From positions 1-22,713 of the forward strand of contig JANPLH010000199.1 in assembly GCA_031426435.1 (NCBI GenBank): a stretch of DNA of 22,713 bases. Direction: 5' to 3'. The position numbers were made by a program, and so were the translations under genes. Below the pieces are notes generated by a model, which did not search any database, was not told where the DNA came from, and worked only from the letters and a program-made list of their open reading frames with translations. Source of the DNA: UBA6168 sp031426435 (lineage in GTDB: Bacteria > Bacteroidota > Bacteroidia > Chitinophagales > Saprospiraceae). Below, piece after piece: positions 1 to 6,519 of this stretch (the stretch's first letter is position 1; every line of letters begins with the position of its first letter).

Positions 1-1110
1 GTCGTGCTTGCCGGCGAGGTAAAAAGCACCGCCTATCTTGACTTGCAGAAGATAACCCGCGAGGTTATCCGCCGCATAGGTTACACCAAAAGCGAGTACA
101 TGTTCGAGGCAAACTCCTGCGGCATTCTTTCTGCCATTCACGAGCAGTCGGCCGACATTAACCAGGGTGTAGACCGCGCTGCTAAAGAAGACCAAGGTGC
201 TGGCGACCAGGGCATGATGTTCGGTTACGCCACCAACGAGACCGACAATTACATGCCATTGGCACTCGACCTTTCCCACAAAATCTTGATGGAAATGGCC
301 GATATACGCCGGGAAGGCAAGCGGATGAAGTACCTCCGCCCAGATGCCAAGTCGCAGGTGACCATTGAATATTCTGACAAGAACGTGCCGCTGCGCATTG
401 ATACCATCGTGGTTTCTACCCAGCACGACGACTTCGCCGAGGAAACGGTCATGTTGGATCGCATCAAACAGGACGTTATCAACTATGTGATTCCACGGGT
501 GAAAAAGAAATGCTCACAGAAGGTGCAGCGCCTCTTCAAGGAGGGTATCACCTTCCACGTGAACCCGACGGGCAAGTTCGTCATCGGTGGCCCGCACGGC
601 GATACCGGCCTCACTGGCCGTAAAATCATCGTGGACACCTACGGTGGCAAGGGCGCACATGGCGGTGGTGCCTTCAGCGGCAAAGATCCTTCGAAAGTGG
701 ACCGCTCAGCAGCTTATGCTACCCGCCACATCGCTAAAAACCTTGTGGCTGCTGGCGTTTGCAATGAAATACTCGTGCAGGTGAGCTATGCCATCGGCGT
801 TGCGAAGCCAACCAATATATACGTGAACACCTATGGCTCCAGCAAGGTGAAAATGAAGGACAGCGAAATCGCTGTTATCGTTGACCAACTGTTCGACATG
901 CGCCCTTATGCCATCGAGACCCGCTTCAAGCTGCGCAACCCGATTTACTCCGAAACAGCAGCTTATGGACACATGGGCCGCACCCCGGAAGTGAAAAAGG
1001 TGACGCTTACCAATGGCTCGGGCGAGACCATCACGAAAGAAGTAGAAACCTTCACTTGGGAAAAATTGGACTACGTGCCCAAAGTGAAAAATGCTTTTGG
1101 CATCGCATAA
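1..1110 (+). CDS. metK: S-adenosylmethionine synthetase (5' partial)
   Basis: Makes S-adenosylmethionine from methionine and ATP in the cytoplasm; the enzyme is normally a tetramer. The reading frame is open from base 1, so the window begins inside the gene. About 369 residues are present and roughly 50 N-terminal residues, including the usual HPDK motif, are missing; the GTG at base 4 is an internal valine, not a start. The ATP-binding hexapeptide GAGDQG lies at bases 196-213 and the glycine-rich phosphate-binding motif GGGAFSGKD at 661-687, followed by KVDRSAAY. The C-terminal domain (IGVAKP, then FDMRPYAIETRFKLRNPIY) is typical and complete to the TAA at 1108-1110. A strong terminator follows directly, so the gene is not cotranscribed with rbfA. 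The identification is secure. Confidence 0.98.
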   Translation, partial: VVLAGEVKSTAYLDLQKITREVIRRIGYTKSEYMFEANSCGILSAIHEQSADINQGVDRAAKEDQGAGDQGMMFGYATNETDNYMPLALDLSHKILMEMADIRREGKRMKYLRPDAKSQVTIEYSDKNVPLRIDTIVVSTQHDDFAEETVMLDRIKQDVINYVIPRVKKKCSQKVQRLFKEGITFHVNPTGKFVIGGPHGDTGLTGRKIIVDTYGGKGAHGGGAFSGKDPSKVDRSAAYATRHIAKNLVAAGVCNEILVQVSYAIGVAKPTNIYVNTYGSSKVKMKDSEIAVIVDQLFDMRPYAIETRFKLRNPIYSETAAYGHMGRTPEVKKVTLTNGSGETITKEVETFTWEKLDYVPKVKNAFGIA

Positions 1111-1130
1111 ACGATTGCCAGCAACATAAA

Positions 1131-1168
1131 GGGGGCCGTACCGGAATGCTGGTACGGCCTTTTCTTTT
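1131..1168 (+). terminator. Rho-independent terminator of metK
   Basis: A perfect 9-bp stem (GGCCGTACC at 1134-1142 with GGTACGGCC at 1151-1159) closes an 8-base loop and is followed by TTTTCTTTT. It starts about 20 bases after the metK stop codon. This is the cleanest intrinsic terminator in the window. Confidence 0.93.
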
Positions 1169-1226
1169 AAGGCAAGGGAACGTTTTGCGAAGCAAAAGAT
1201 TTATAACTTGCCGCTTGGGGGAGATG

Positions 1227-1371
1227 TTAGACTTTAGACAATAGACTTTAGACAGTGTATGCGAAACTTTAAAGTTTGACGCCTCCATACAAGTTTTTTA
1301 TCAGCGATAACTCCGACATCAGGCTGTACCCACGTACCCATCTAATGTCTAAAGTCTATCATCTAAAGTCT
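1227..1371. repeat. Inverted word array, TAGACTTTAGA type, copy 1
   Basis: This fills most of the 269-base metK-rbfA gap. The left arm (1227-1254) holds two tandem copies of TTAGACTTTAGACA-like sequence. The right arm (1341-1371) holds the reverse complement, again about twice. Bases 1241-1254 and 1346-1359 are a perfect 14-bp inverted repeat. The 90 bases between contain no gene that I can see. A second copy lies at 7415-7576 and shares not only the arms but also the inner edges (TTAGACAGTGT next to the left arm, CCCATCTAAT next to the right). Confidence 0.8.
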
Positions 1372-1379
1372 CAAAAAAA

Positions 1380-1766
1380 ATGGCCGAAATTCGCCAAAAG
1401 CAAGTAGCAGAAATGATAAAGCGGCACTTCAGTGTGCTGCTGCAACAAGAGGGAGGGTACATCTACGGCACTAAGGCATTCGTGACCGTGACCAACGTCA
1501 AGATGACGCCCGACTTCAACATCGCCAAGATTTACCTCAGCATTTTCAACACTGAGAACAAGCAAGAAGTCATCTTGGAAATGGAGCACCAATACATCAG
1601 GCTCAAGCAGGCATTGGCTGCCCGTATCGGCAAGCAGATGCGCAGGATGCCAGAACTCAAGTTTTATATTGACGATACCCTCGACGAAATGTACCAAGTG
1701 GACACCCTCTTCCAGCGCCTCGAAGCCGACAATCAAATGGGCCGGGGACGGGAGGAGGAGGAGTGA
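1380..1766 (+). CDS. rbfA: Ribosome-binding factor A
   Basis: A 128-residue protein, the usual length for RbfA, which binds the 30S subunit late in 16S rRNA 5'-end maturation. The KH-like fold is recognisable: the N-terminal helix with RQKQVAEMIKR, the strand VTVTNVKMTPDFNIAKIYLS, and the C-terminal RLKQALAARIGKQMR followed by PELKFYIDDTLDE. The last residues (GRGREEEE) are an acidic tail. The start at 1380 is preceded by eight A residues instead of a Shine-Dalgarno, as is common in Bacteroidota. No promoter of the TAnnTTTG type is evident immediately upstream; transcription would have to begin inside or before the repeat array that fills the gap after metK. Confidence 0.95.
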   Translation: MAEIRQKQVAEMIKRHFSVLLQQEGGYIYGTKAFVTVTNVKMTPDFNIAKIYLSIFNTENKQEVILEMEHQYIRLKQALAARIGKQMRRMPELKFYIDDTLDEMYQVDTLFQRLEADNQMGRGREEEE

Positions 1767-1768
1767 TT

Positions 1769-1855
1769 CTCAGTTGGCAGTTCGACAGTTGGCAATTGGC
1801 AGTCATGTGCAGCTCCCACGTTACTAACTGCCTACTGCCTACTGAAAACTGAAAA
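1769..1855. repeat. Inverted word array, CAGTTGGCAGT type, copy 1
   Basis: The left arm (1769-1804) carries three near-copies of CAGTTGGCA; the right arm (1823-1855) carries the complement (ACTGCCTACTGCCTACTG, then AAAACTGAAAA). Together they fill the rbfA to META-lipoprotein gap and could form one long imperfect hairpin. The right arm is nearly the same as that of the array at 9018-9090. Confidence 0.75.
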
Positions 1856-1863
1856 GACATACC

Positions 1864-2835
1864 ATGAAAAACACAAGCTTCCTTTGCTTCGCAATGGGCT
1901 TTGCTGCCCTTTTTACATCCTGCAATTCCGAGCCAGTGGGCGGCGAATTGGCCAACAGCTACTGGATATTAGCCACCGCCAAATTGGAACGGCAGACCAT
2001 CCAGTTCCCGAAGGCTGCCGACATCAACCTTGTTTTTACCGAAGGCAAACTATCTGGCAAAGCGCCCTGCAACAGCTTTTTTGCAGAATACACGACCAAG
2101 GCCGCTGCCATCAGCCTTGGCAATTTGGGCGTCACCAAGCGGTTTTGCGATGCAATGGACCAGGAAAACGCCTTTATATCCTTGCTTTCCAAAGCCCAGG
2201 CCTACTCCATCAAAGGCGACAAGCTCGAAATCTTCAGCACCAACGGACAGCTTACTTTTTTCAGGATGAAAAAAGACAAGGCGGAAACATTGCGCTATGC
2301 GCAAGGCGTGGGCAGGTTGGAGAAACAATTCCCCGAACTGGAAAGCGATGATGCACTGCACCTGCACCCCATCATCCGGGTGGACAACCCCGGCAACTAT
2401 CCCTACCAAGGCACCTTGGTGGACACCAGTTTTTACCAATATTTCAGTCCAGAGATTCGTGAAATCTGGCAGGGTGGGGGCGGCGAAGTATTGGCCGTTG
2501 GCCAGTACGGTGGCTTCTTCATCTGTCGGGTGCCAGGCCGCTATGTTTCCAGCGACATTGCCATTTTCAGGATACAAGGCAGCGAGATGCAGCACCTCGA
2601 AACCATTGCCTGGGCCTGGTGCGATGAGGGCTGGTGCAACCAACAAGACGCCTGGCTCACCGATGCCGACACCGATGGCCGCACCGATGTGGTACAGCAT
2701 TATACACTCACTGACGACACCGGAAAAATCAAGGAAGAGCGCCTCACTTTGCTCCTACAAAACGGATCCGGCGAACTGCTGCCCGACCCTATCGCCAAAC
2801 CGGAAAAGGCGAAATACAAGATGGCGAGGATTTGA
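1864..2835 (+). CDS. META-domain lipoprotein with an unassigned C-terminal domain
   Basis: A 323-residue predicted lipoprotein. The signal peptide ends in the lipobox LFTSC with Cys20, so it should be anchored to a membrane. Residues about 32-136 match the META/HslJ-like fold: SYWILA at the start, GKLSGKAPCNSFFAEY in the position of the family's G-CN-Y motif, then FCDAMDQENAFISLL. META proteins include heat-shock lipoprotein HslJ and many of unknown role. Residues about 150-323 are not a family I recognise. They are rich in Trp and Cys (AWAWCDEGWCNQQDAW) and contain DADTDGRTDVVQ, which resembles an acidic calcium-binding loop; that resemblance is inference. The gene sits alone between two repeat arrays, so its neighbours say nothing about its job. 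Confidence 0.85.
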   Translation: MKNTSFLCFAMGFAALFTSCNSEPVGGELANSYWILATAKLERQTIQFPKAADINLVFTEGKLSGKAPCNSFFAEYTTKAAAISLGNLGVTKRFCDAMDQENAFISLLSKAQAYSIKGDKLEIFSTNGQLTFFRMKKDKAETLRYAQGVGRLEKQFPELESDDALHLHPIIRVDNPGNYPYQGTLVDTSFYQYFSPEIREIWQGGGGEVLAVGQYGGFFICRVPGRYVSSDIAIFRIQGSEMQHLETIAWAWCDEGWCNQQDAWLTDADTDGRTDVVQHYTLTDDTGKIKEERLTLLLQNGSGELLPDPIAKPEKAKYKMARI

Positions 2836-2976
2836 TTCATTGCTTCATTATTGAATTGCTTCATGGTTACATTGCTTCATTGATTCATTGTTGCCCGCTA
2901 ACGACAACCTACACTATGAAGCCATGAAGCAATGTAACCATGAAGCAATGAAGCCATGTAACCATGAAACCATGAA
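2836..2976. repeat. Inverted word array, CATTGCTTCATGG type, copy 1 (perfect 26-bp arms)
   Basis: Bases 2855-2880 and 2924-2949 are perfect reverse complements over 26 bp, separated by 43 bases. Further degenerate copies of the word extend the arms on both sides (2836-2854 and 2950-2976). The middle contains CCCGCTAACGACAACC, which closely matches the middle of the atpB-atpE array (CCCGCACAGCGACAACC). The array ends a few bases before the promoter of the next gene. Confidence 0.88.
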
Positions 2977-2989
2977 ATCATTTTCTTCC

Positions 2990-2997
2990 TACCTTTG
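2990..2997 (+). promoter_or_regulatory. -7 promoter element for the HAD gene
   Basis: TACCTTTG matches the Bacteroidota -7 consensus TAnnTTTG and lies 55 bases before the start codon. I see no clear -33 TTG at the right distance, because the upstream sequence is repeat array. The predicted leader contains a short ATG frame of seven codons (3013-3036). Confidence 0.6.
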
Positions 2998-3052
2998 CGT
3001 ACTCAAAACACTATGACGCCGTTTAGCGTTAGTTAAGCAATACAATTTCCAC

Positions 3053-3484
3053 ATGCAAAATCAACCTGCAAAGCTGGTAGAAGCATTCAACGAAAAGGGC
3101 GACCCTATCAGCCCGGTACTGCCTGAGGATCAGAAGAACTTCCTGATTGACATTGACGGAACGGTCTGCGACGACGTGCCCAACGAGCAGCCAGAACGCA
3201 TGGCCACCGTGCCACCCTACCCGGACGCCCTCAAAATCTGCAACAAATGGTACGAAGACGGGCATGTCATCACCTTCTTCACCTCCCGCACCGAGGCACA
3301 TCGGGAAGTGACCGAGGTTTGGCTACAAAAGCACGGCTTCAAGTACCACTCCATCATCTTCGGCAAGCCACGGGGCGGCAACTACCATTGGATTGACAAC
3401 CATATCGTGCGGGCTACCCGCTTCAAGGGCAAGTTCACTGACTTGGTGGTGAAGAACCACGAGATTGAGGTATTTCAAGGGTAG
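3053..3484 (+). CDS. Small HAD-superfamily phosphatase-like protein
   Basis: A 143-residue soluble protein with the HAD motif I signature IDIDGTV, giving candidate nucleophile Asp33 and acid/base Asp35. Motif II is FFTSRTE (residues 75-81, with the Ser/Thr that binds phosphate). Lys105 in GKPRGG is the likely motif III lysine, and Asp115 in WIDNH is the likely metal ligand. There is no cap domain, which suggests action on a large or exposed phosphorylated substrate; the substrate cannot be told from the sequence. Relatives in Bacteroidota often carry the name phosphoheptose isomerase, which I think is a mislabel because no SIS fold is present. It has its own promoter and lies just upstream of the MOCOS-like gene. 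Confidence 0.8.
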   Translation: MQNQPAKLVEAFNEKGDPISPVLPEDQKNFLIDIDGTVCDDVPNEQPERMATVPPYPDALKICNKWYEDGHVITFFTSRTEAHREVTEVWLQKHGFKYHSIIFGKPRGGNYHWIDNHIVRATRFKGKFTDLVVKNHEIEVFQG

Positions 3485-3543
3485 GTTTTGCTACGCAACT
3501 TTACCTTCTTTACATGCTGTTTTATAAACTCTTCACAAAAAAC

Positions 3544-3551
3544 TACCTTCG
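3544..3551 (+). promoter_or_regulatory. -7-like element for the MOCOS-like gene
   Basis: TACCTTCG is one mismatch from TAnnTTTG and lies 57 bases before the ATG at 3608. Its position supports 3608 over an in-frame TTG at 3488, because the TTG would lie upstream of the transcription start. Confidence 0.45.
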
Positions 3552-3607
3552 CATTGCGAAAGCAGGCACCAACTTGCAGTGCCTTTGTTCAACCAAACAA
3601 AACAACT

Positions 3608-5035
3608 ATGGGATTCTGGTTCAAAAAGCGGCCAACGCCAGCAGCGGGTAATAAAGAAGAGAATGACGAGCAATTTTTTGCAGACCTGCGCAGGCGGGAG
3701 TTCGACAGGCTCGACCGACAGCGGCATATCTATCTTGACTACACTGGCGGCAACCTGTATGCCCAAAGCCTGATTGACAAGCACTTCTCCTATTTGCGGG
3801 AGGCCGTCTATGGCAATCCGCATTCCACCAACCCTACTTCCCAGCTTTCGACCCTCAACGTGACGGAGGCCCGTGAAAAAGTGCTACGCTTCTTCAATGC
3901 ACAGGACGATTATCACTGCATTTTCACCGCCAATGCCTCCGGTGCGCTGCAAATCGTGGGCGAGTGCTACCCTTTTTGTGAGGACAGCCAGTTCGTGCTC
4001 ACCGCCGACAACCACAACTCGGTGAACGGCATCCGAGAGTATTGCCAGAGCAAAGGCGGCCACTACGCCTACTGCCCGCTGCACTACGAAGACCTGACCA
4101 TTGACGAGACTTCGCTCGACGAAATGCTGCATCAGCACGCCAGTTGCAAGCAAAAATTGCTGGCATTCCCTGCCCAATCGAACGTTTCGGGTGTGAAGCA
4201 CCCGCTGTCGTGGATAGCCAAGGCGCAGGCCCTCGGCTGGGACGTGCTGCTCGATGCCGCCGCCTACGTGCCCACCACCCGCCTCAACCTCAAGCAGGTG
4301 CAGCCGGACTTCGTTTCGGTTTCTTTTTATAAAATTTTCGGATACCCGACGGGTATCGGGTGCCTGCTGGTCCGCAAGTCAAAGTTCGATTTGTTGAAAA
4401 AACCGTGGTTTGCCGGCGGCACGGTGACAGCAGTTGCTGTCAATTATGGCGGATACTTCCTCGCCGCCGACCACGAGCGCTTCGAGAACGGTACGGTGAA
4501 CTACTTGGACATCCCCGCCATCAGCCGTGGCCTCGATTTCATCGAAAGCATCGGAATGGAGCGCATCAACCGACGTGTGAAGCACCTAACTCAAATGCTC
4601 ATCCAACAGATGCTCGACCTCCGGCACGACAACGGCCAGCCGCTCGTCCGCATCTTCGGCCCGACGAACCTTGACGTAAAGGGCGGCACCATCATCTTCA
4701 ACGTCAGCGATGGCGAGGGCCATGCCTTCCCCTTCGAGGAGGTAGAGCAACGGGCCAATTCTCAACTCATCTCCCTGCGCACGGGCTGCTTCTGCAACCC
4801 CGGCATTGACGAAGTCAACAACTGCGTGACGACGGAGGAAATGGCCAAATATTTCAGCTCCCGCAAGACGGGAAACATGCACGATATGTTCGAGTTTTTG
4901 GGCAAAATGCGGGGCGCCATCCGCATCTCGGTGGGCATACCTACGTCGGTGGGGGATTTGGAGCGGTTTATCCAGTTTTTGCAAGGGTATCGGAATAAGG
5001 TGGCGGTGCGGGAGGAGGAGCAGGTGGCGGCGTGA
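3608..5035 (+). CDS. MOCOS-like PLP-dependent class V aminotransferase / cysteine desulfurase homologue
   Basis: A 475-residue PLP enzyme of the NifS/class V fold, closest in its motifs to the N-terminal desulfurase half of eukaryotic molybdenum cofactor sulfurases (MOCOS/ABA3). Visible motifs are GNPHSTNPTS, FTANASGAL, PAQSNVSGVKHP, the PLP lysine Lys242 in SFYKIFGYPTGIG, FENGTVNYLDI, and LRTGCFCNPG with Cys394 and Cys396, where the sulfurases carry their persulfide cysteine. The C-terminal MOSC domain of full-length MOCOS is absent. The first 40 residues (WFKKRPTPAAG, then an acidic stretch) are probably disordered. By family logic it would release sulfur from cysteine and pass it on, but no acceptor protein or molybdenum gene is nearby, so the partner is unknown. 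The ATG at 3608 was chosen because a promoter-like element lies just before it. Confidence 0.85.
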   Translation: MGFWFKKRPTPAAGNKEENDEQFFADLRRREFDRLDRQRHIYLDYTGGNLYAQSLIDKHFSYLREAVYGNPHSTNPTSQLSTLNVTEAREKVLRFFNAQDDYHCIFTANASGALQIVGECYPFCEDSQFVLTADNHNSVNGIREYCQSKGGHYAYCPLHYEDLTIDETSLDEMLHQHASCKQKLLAFPAQSNVSGVKHPLSWIAKAQALGWDVLLDAAAYVPTTRLNLKQVQPDFVSVSFYKIFGYPTGIGCLLVRKSKFDLLKKPWFAGGTVTAVAVNYGGYFLAADHERFENGTVNYLDIPAISRGLDFIESIGMERINRRVKHLTQMLIQQMLDLRHDNGQPLVRIFGPTNLDVKGGTIIFNVSDGEGHAFPFEEVEQRANSQLISLRTGCFCNPGIDEVNNCVTTEEMAKYFSSRKTGNMHDMFEFLGKMRGAIRISVGIPTSVGDLERFIQFLQGYRNKVAVREEEQVAA

Positions 5036-5083
5036 GTGCTAAATCCTTTTGTTCCCTTCGGAATAGAAGGATTTAGCACTCAT
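5032..5083. terminator. Bidirectional palindromic terminator between convergent genes
   Basis: A 15-bp perfect inverted repeat (GAGTGCTAAATCCTT at 5034-5048, complement at 5067-5081) overlaps the stop codon of the MOCOS-like gene. Pairing continues inward, with a few G-T pairs, to TTCC/GGAA around a CTTC tip, so nearly all 52 bases pair. It ends 13 bases before the end of the minus-strand gene. There is no strong T tract on either side, so termination is inferred from position and symmetry. Confidence 0.75.
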
Positions 5084-5096
5084 TCCCAAACATCGC

Positions 5097-6125
5097 TCAA
5101 TCAGCCATATAATACCACCAATCATCATGTTTAGTGGAATATTTTTCGTAATCTCCTTTTATGCTGTCATGCCCTAACGAATTGTAAACCACGACTTCTG
5201 TAGCATTCCAGTGCCAAAGCTGCTCAAAAGAAAGCTGGAAAGAATTGTTTCGCTTTTCATATTGATAAGCCCTTATGCCCATAATATTTAATTGTGGAAT
5301 CTCCAGAATATATTTCCCAATCAATGCCTCCAATTTTTCAGGATATTGGCCATTAGCTATTTTGTAATTGTCAATTGCTTCAATAAGTGGTTTAGACTTT
5401 AGTATCATGCTTTCACGGCTAATAGCTGCTGCCTTTTCGACGGCAAATCGGGATGTGAGCAAAGCTATTAAAGGAAACAAAACAATGAACAAAGGTGCAG
5501 GATTGAACTTATAGTCGGTTTTGGTTTTTAATTTTAGAATACGATAAATGAAAAATGCAGTAATAGAGATAGACACTATTAATAACTCATAATTCAGGCC
5601 TTTTGGTTCATGAATGCCTATGGCTATCTGCATCGGAAAAAATAGAAATAAGGGAATCATCGCCAGCAAGGAAGGATAAAACCCGTTAGTCCATTTGTTG
5701 AGTTTTCCACCCTTTTCGTTACGGATTTCGATAATGAGCCAAATCAAGCCAAACGGAATAAATACCAAACCTATATATCCTATCACATGGACAAACCGCG
5801 AGATGGCGTGTGAAAAATCATTTTCAGGGCCGGGCAAGAACGGTGCAACGGAGGCTACCACAATCCCAAGGGTTACGAGCAAAAAGATGAACCAATTTCG
5901 ACGTTCCATTATTTGACGGTTTAAGTTAAGGACAAGGTTTGGCCTAAAGACTGAAAACAATTCGACATAAAACCGCCTTCGAGCAGCTTTCATGCCGTAC
6001 TTTTTCAAATCGGAAAGATATTTTTCCAACAAATCGCCTTCAATTTCCTCCCGGAATTCGGGATGAACAATATAGCGAAACAATGCCAATGCCCAGCTTG
6101 GAGGTTGACTTTCAAATTGTCCCAT
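5097..6125 (-). CDS. Permease-prefix-domain membrane protein with five TM helices and a pseudopilin-like tail
   Basis: A 342-residue membrane protein. Residues about 8-66 (PPSWALALFRYIVHPEF, then EEIEGDLLEKY and ARRRFYVELFSVFRP) match the permease prefix domain that normally precedes MacB/FtsX-type ABC permeases paired with PadR regulators. Here no FtsX domain follows. Instead there are five predicted helices (about 77-97, 111-134, 150-171, 179-198, 209-226) and a soluble tail of about 100 residues containing YKIANGQYPEKLEAL (254-268), a pattern seen in type II pseudopilins and other exported proteins. The start at 6125 gives a 14-base overlap with the upstream PadR gene (shared ATGGGACAATTTGA), so translation is probably coupled. 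Base composition is far more AT-rich than its neighbours. I cannot name a function; a membrane sensor or effector controlled by the PadR protein is an inference. Confidence 0.75.
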   Translation of the reverse strand: MGQFESQPPSWALALFRYIVHPEFREEIEGDLLEKYLSDLKKYGMKAARRRFYVELFSVFRPNLVLNLNRQIMERRNWFIFLLVTLGIVVASVAPFLPGPENDFSHAISRFVHVIGYIGLVFIPFGLIWLIIEIRNEKGGKLNKWTNGFYPSLLAMIPLFLFFPMQIAIGIHEPKGLNYELLIVSISITAFFIYRILKLKTKTDYKFNPAPLFIVLFPLIALLTSRFAVEKAAAISRESMILKSKPLIEAIDNYKIANGQYPEKLEALIGKYILEIPQLNIMGIRAYQYEKRNNSFQLSFEQLWHWNATEVVVYNSLGHDSIKGDYEKYSTKHDDWWYYMAD

Positions 6126-6435
6126 AGTGCCAGGCAAGTTTTGGTATCGACTCCCAGAGGCCATTGCGTTGCTCCCTGTTTCGAGCCATAATCTTTTGCC
6201 CTTCAGAGGTGATTGTGTAGTAGCGTTTGCGCTTGCCGCCTCGCTCTTTGGTGGCTTCGCCAAAATTGGACGTTACCCAGCCTTTGTCCTCCATTCGCTT
6301 GAGAACGGTTTGTATTGCTCCTATGGCTGCCGACCTGCCCGTGCGCTTTTCCAACTCTTCAATTATACCGATGCCATAAGCCTTACCATCCATAATGGCG
6401 ACGGTCAACAGTACCAATTCTTCAAATTCACCCAT
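6112..6435 (-). CDS. PadR-family transcriptional regulator
   Basis: A 107-residue winged-helix protein of the short PadR subfamily. The helix-turn-helix region is ELVLLTVAIMDGKAYGIGI followed by AIGAIQTVLKRMEDKGWV, and the wing contains GGKRKRYYTITSEGQK. Short PadR proteins bind DNA as dimers and often repress their own operon in response to a ligand or envelope stress. The gene overlaps the downstream membrane-protein gene by 14 bases, the usual pairing of PadR regulators with permease-prefix proteins. Upstream, two copies of a 16-bp sequence cover both promoter elements, which suggests autorepression. The start at 6435 leaves a leader of only about 10 bases. Confidence 0.88.
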   Translation of the reverse strand: MGEFEELVLLTVAIMDGKAYGIGIIEELEKRTGRSAAIGAIQTVLKRMEDKGWVTSNFGEATKERGGKRKRYYTITSEGQKIMARNREQRNGLWESIPKLAWHYGTI

Positions 6436-6448
6436 TGATGCTTATTTT

Positions 6449-6495
6449 TACCACAAATGTAGTATTGTAATTTTATATTTACAATAAATGTAGTA
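6449..6495 (-). promoter_or_regulatory. PadR promoter overlapped by two operator-like direct repeats
   Basis: Reading the minus strand, ATTG (its TTG is the complement of 6482-6484) is followed 20 bases later by TACATTTG (complement of 6454-6461), a full match to the -7 consensus TAnnTTTG. Two copies of a 16-bp repeat lie here: TACCACAAATGTAGTA at 6449-6464 and TACAATAAATGTAGTA at 6480-6495 (plus strand). They are identical in the last ten bases and 31 bp apart, about three helical turns. One copy covers the -7 element, the other the -33 element. Binding by the PadR protein is inferred. Confidence 0.7.
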
Positions 6496-6519
6496 AAAAT
6501 TTTGAAAATAAAATGAAAT

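Noticed and set aside
3013..3036. Seven-codon upstream frame acting as a leader peptide for the HAD gene
   Set aside because: No repeated codons or attenuator hairpin; short ATG frames are expected by chance.
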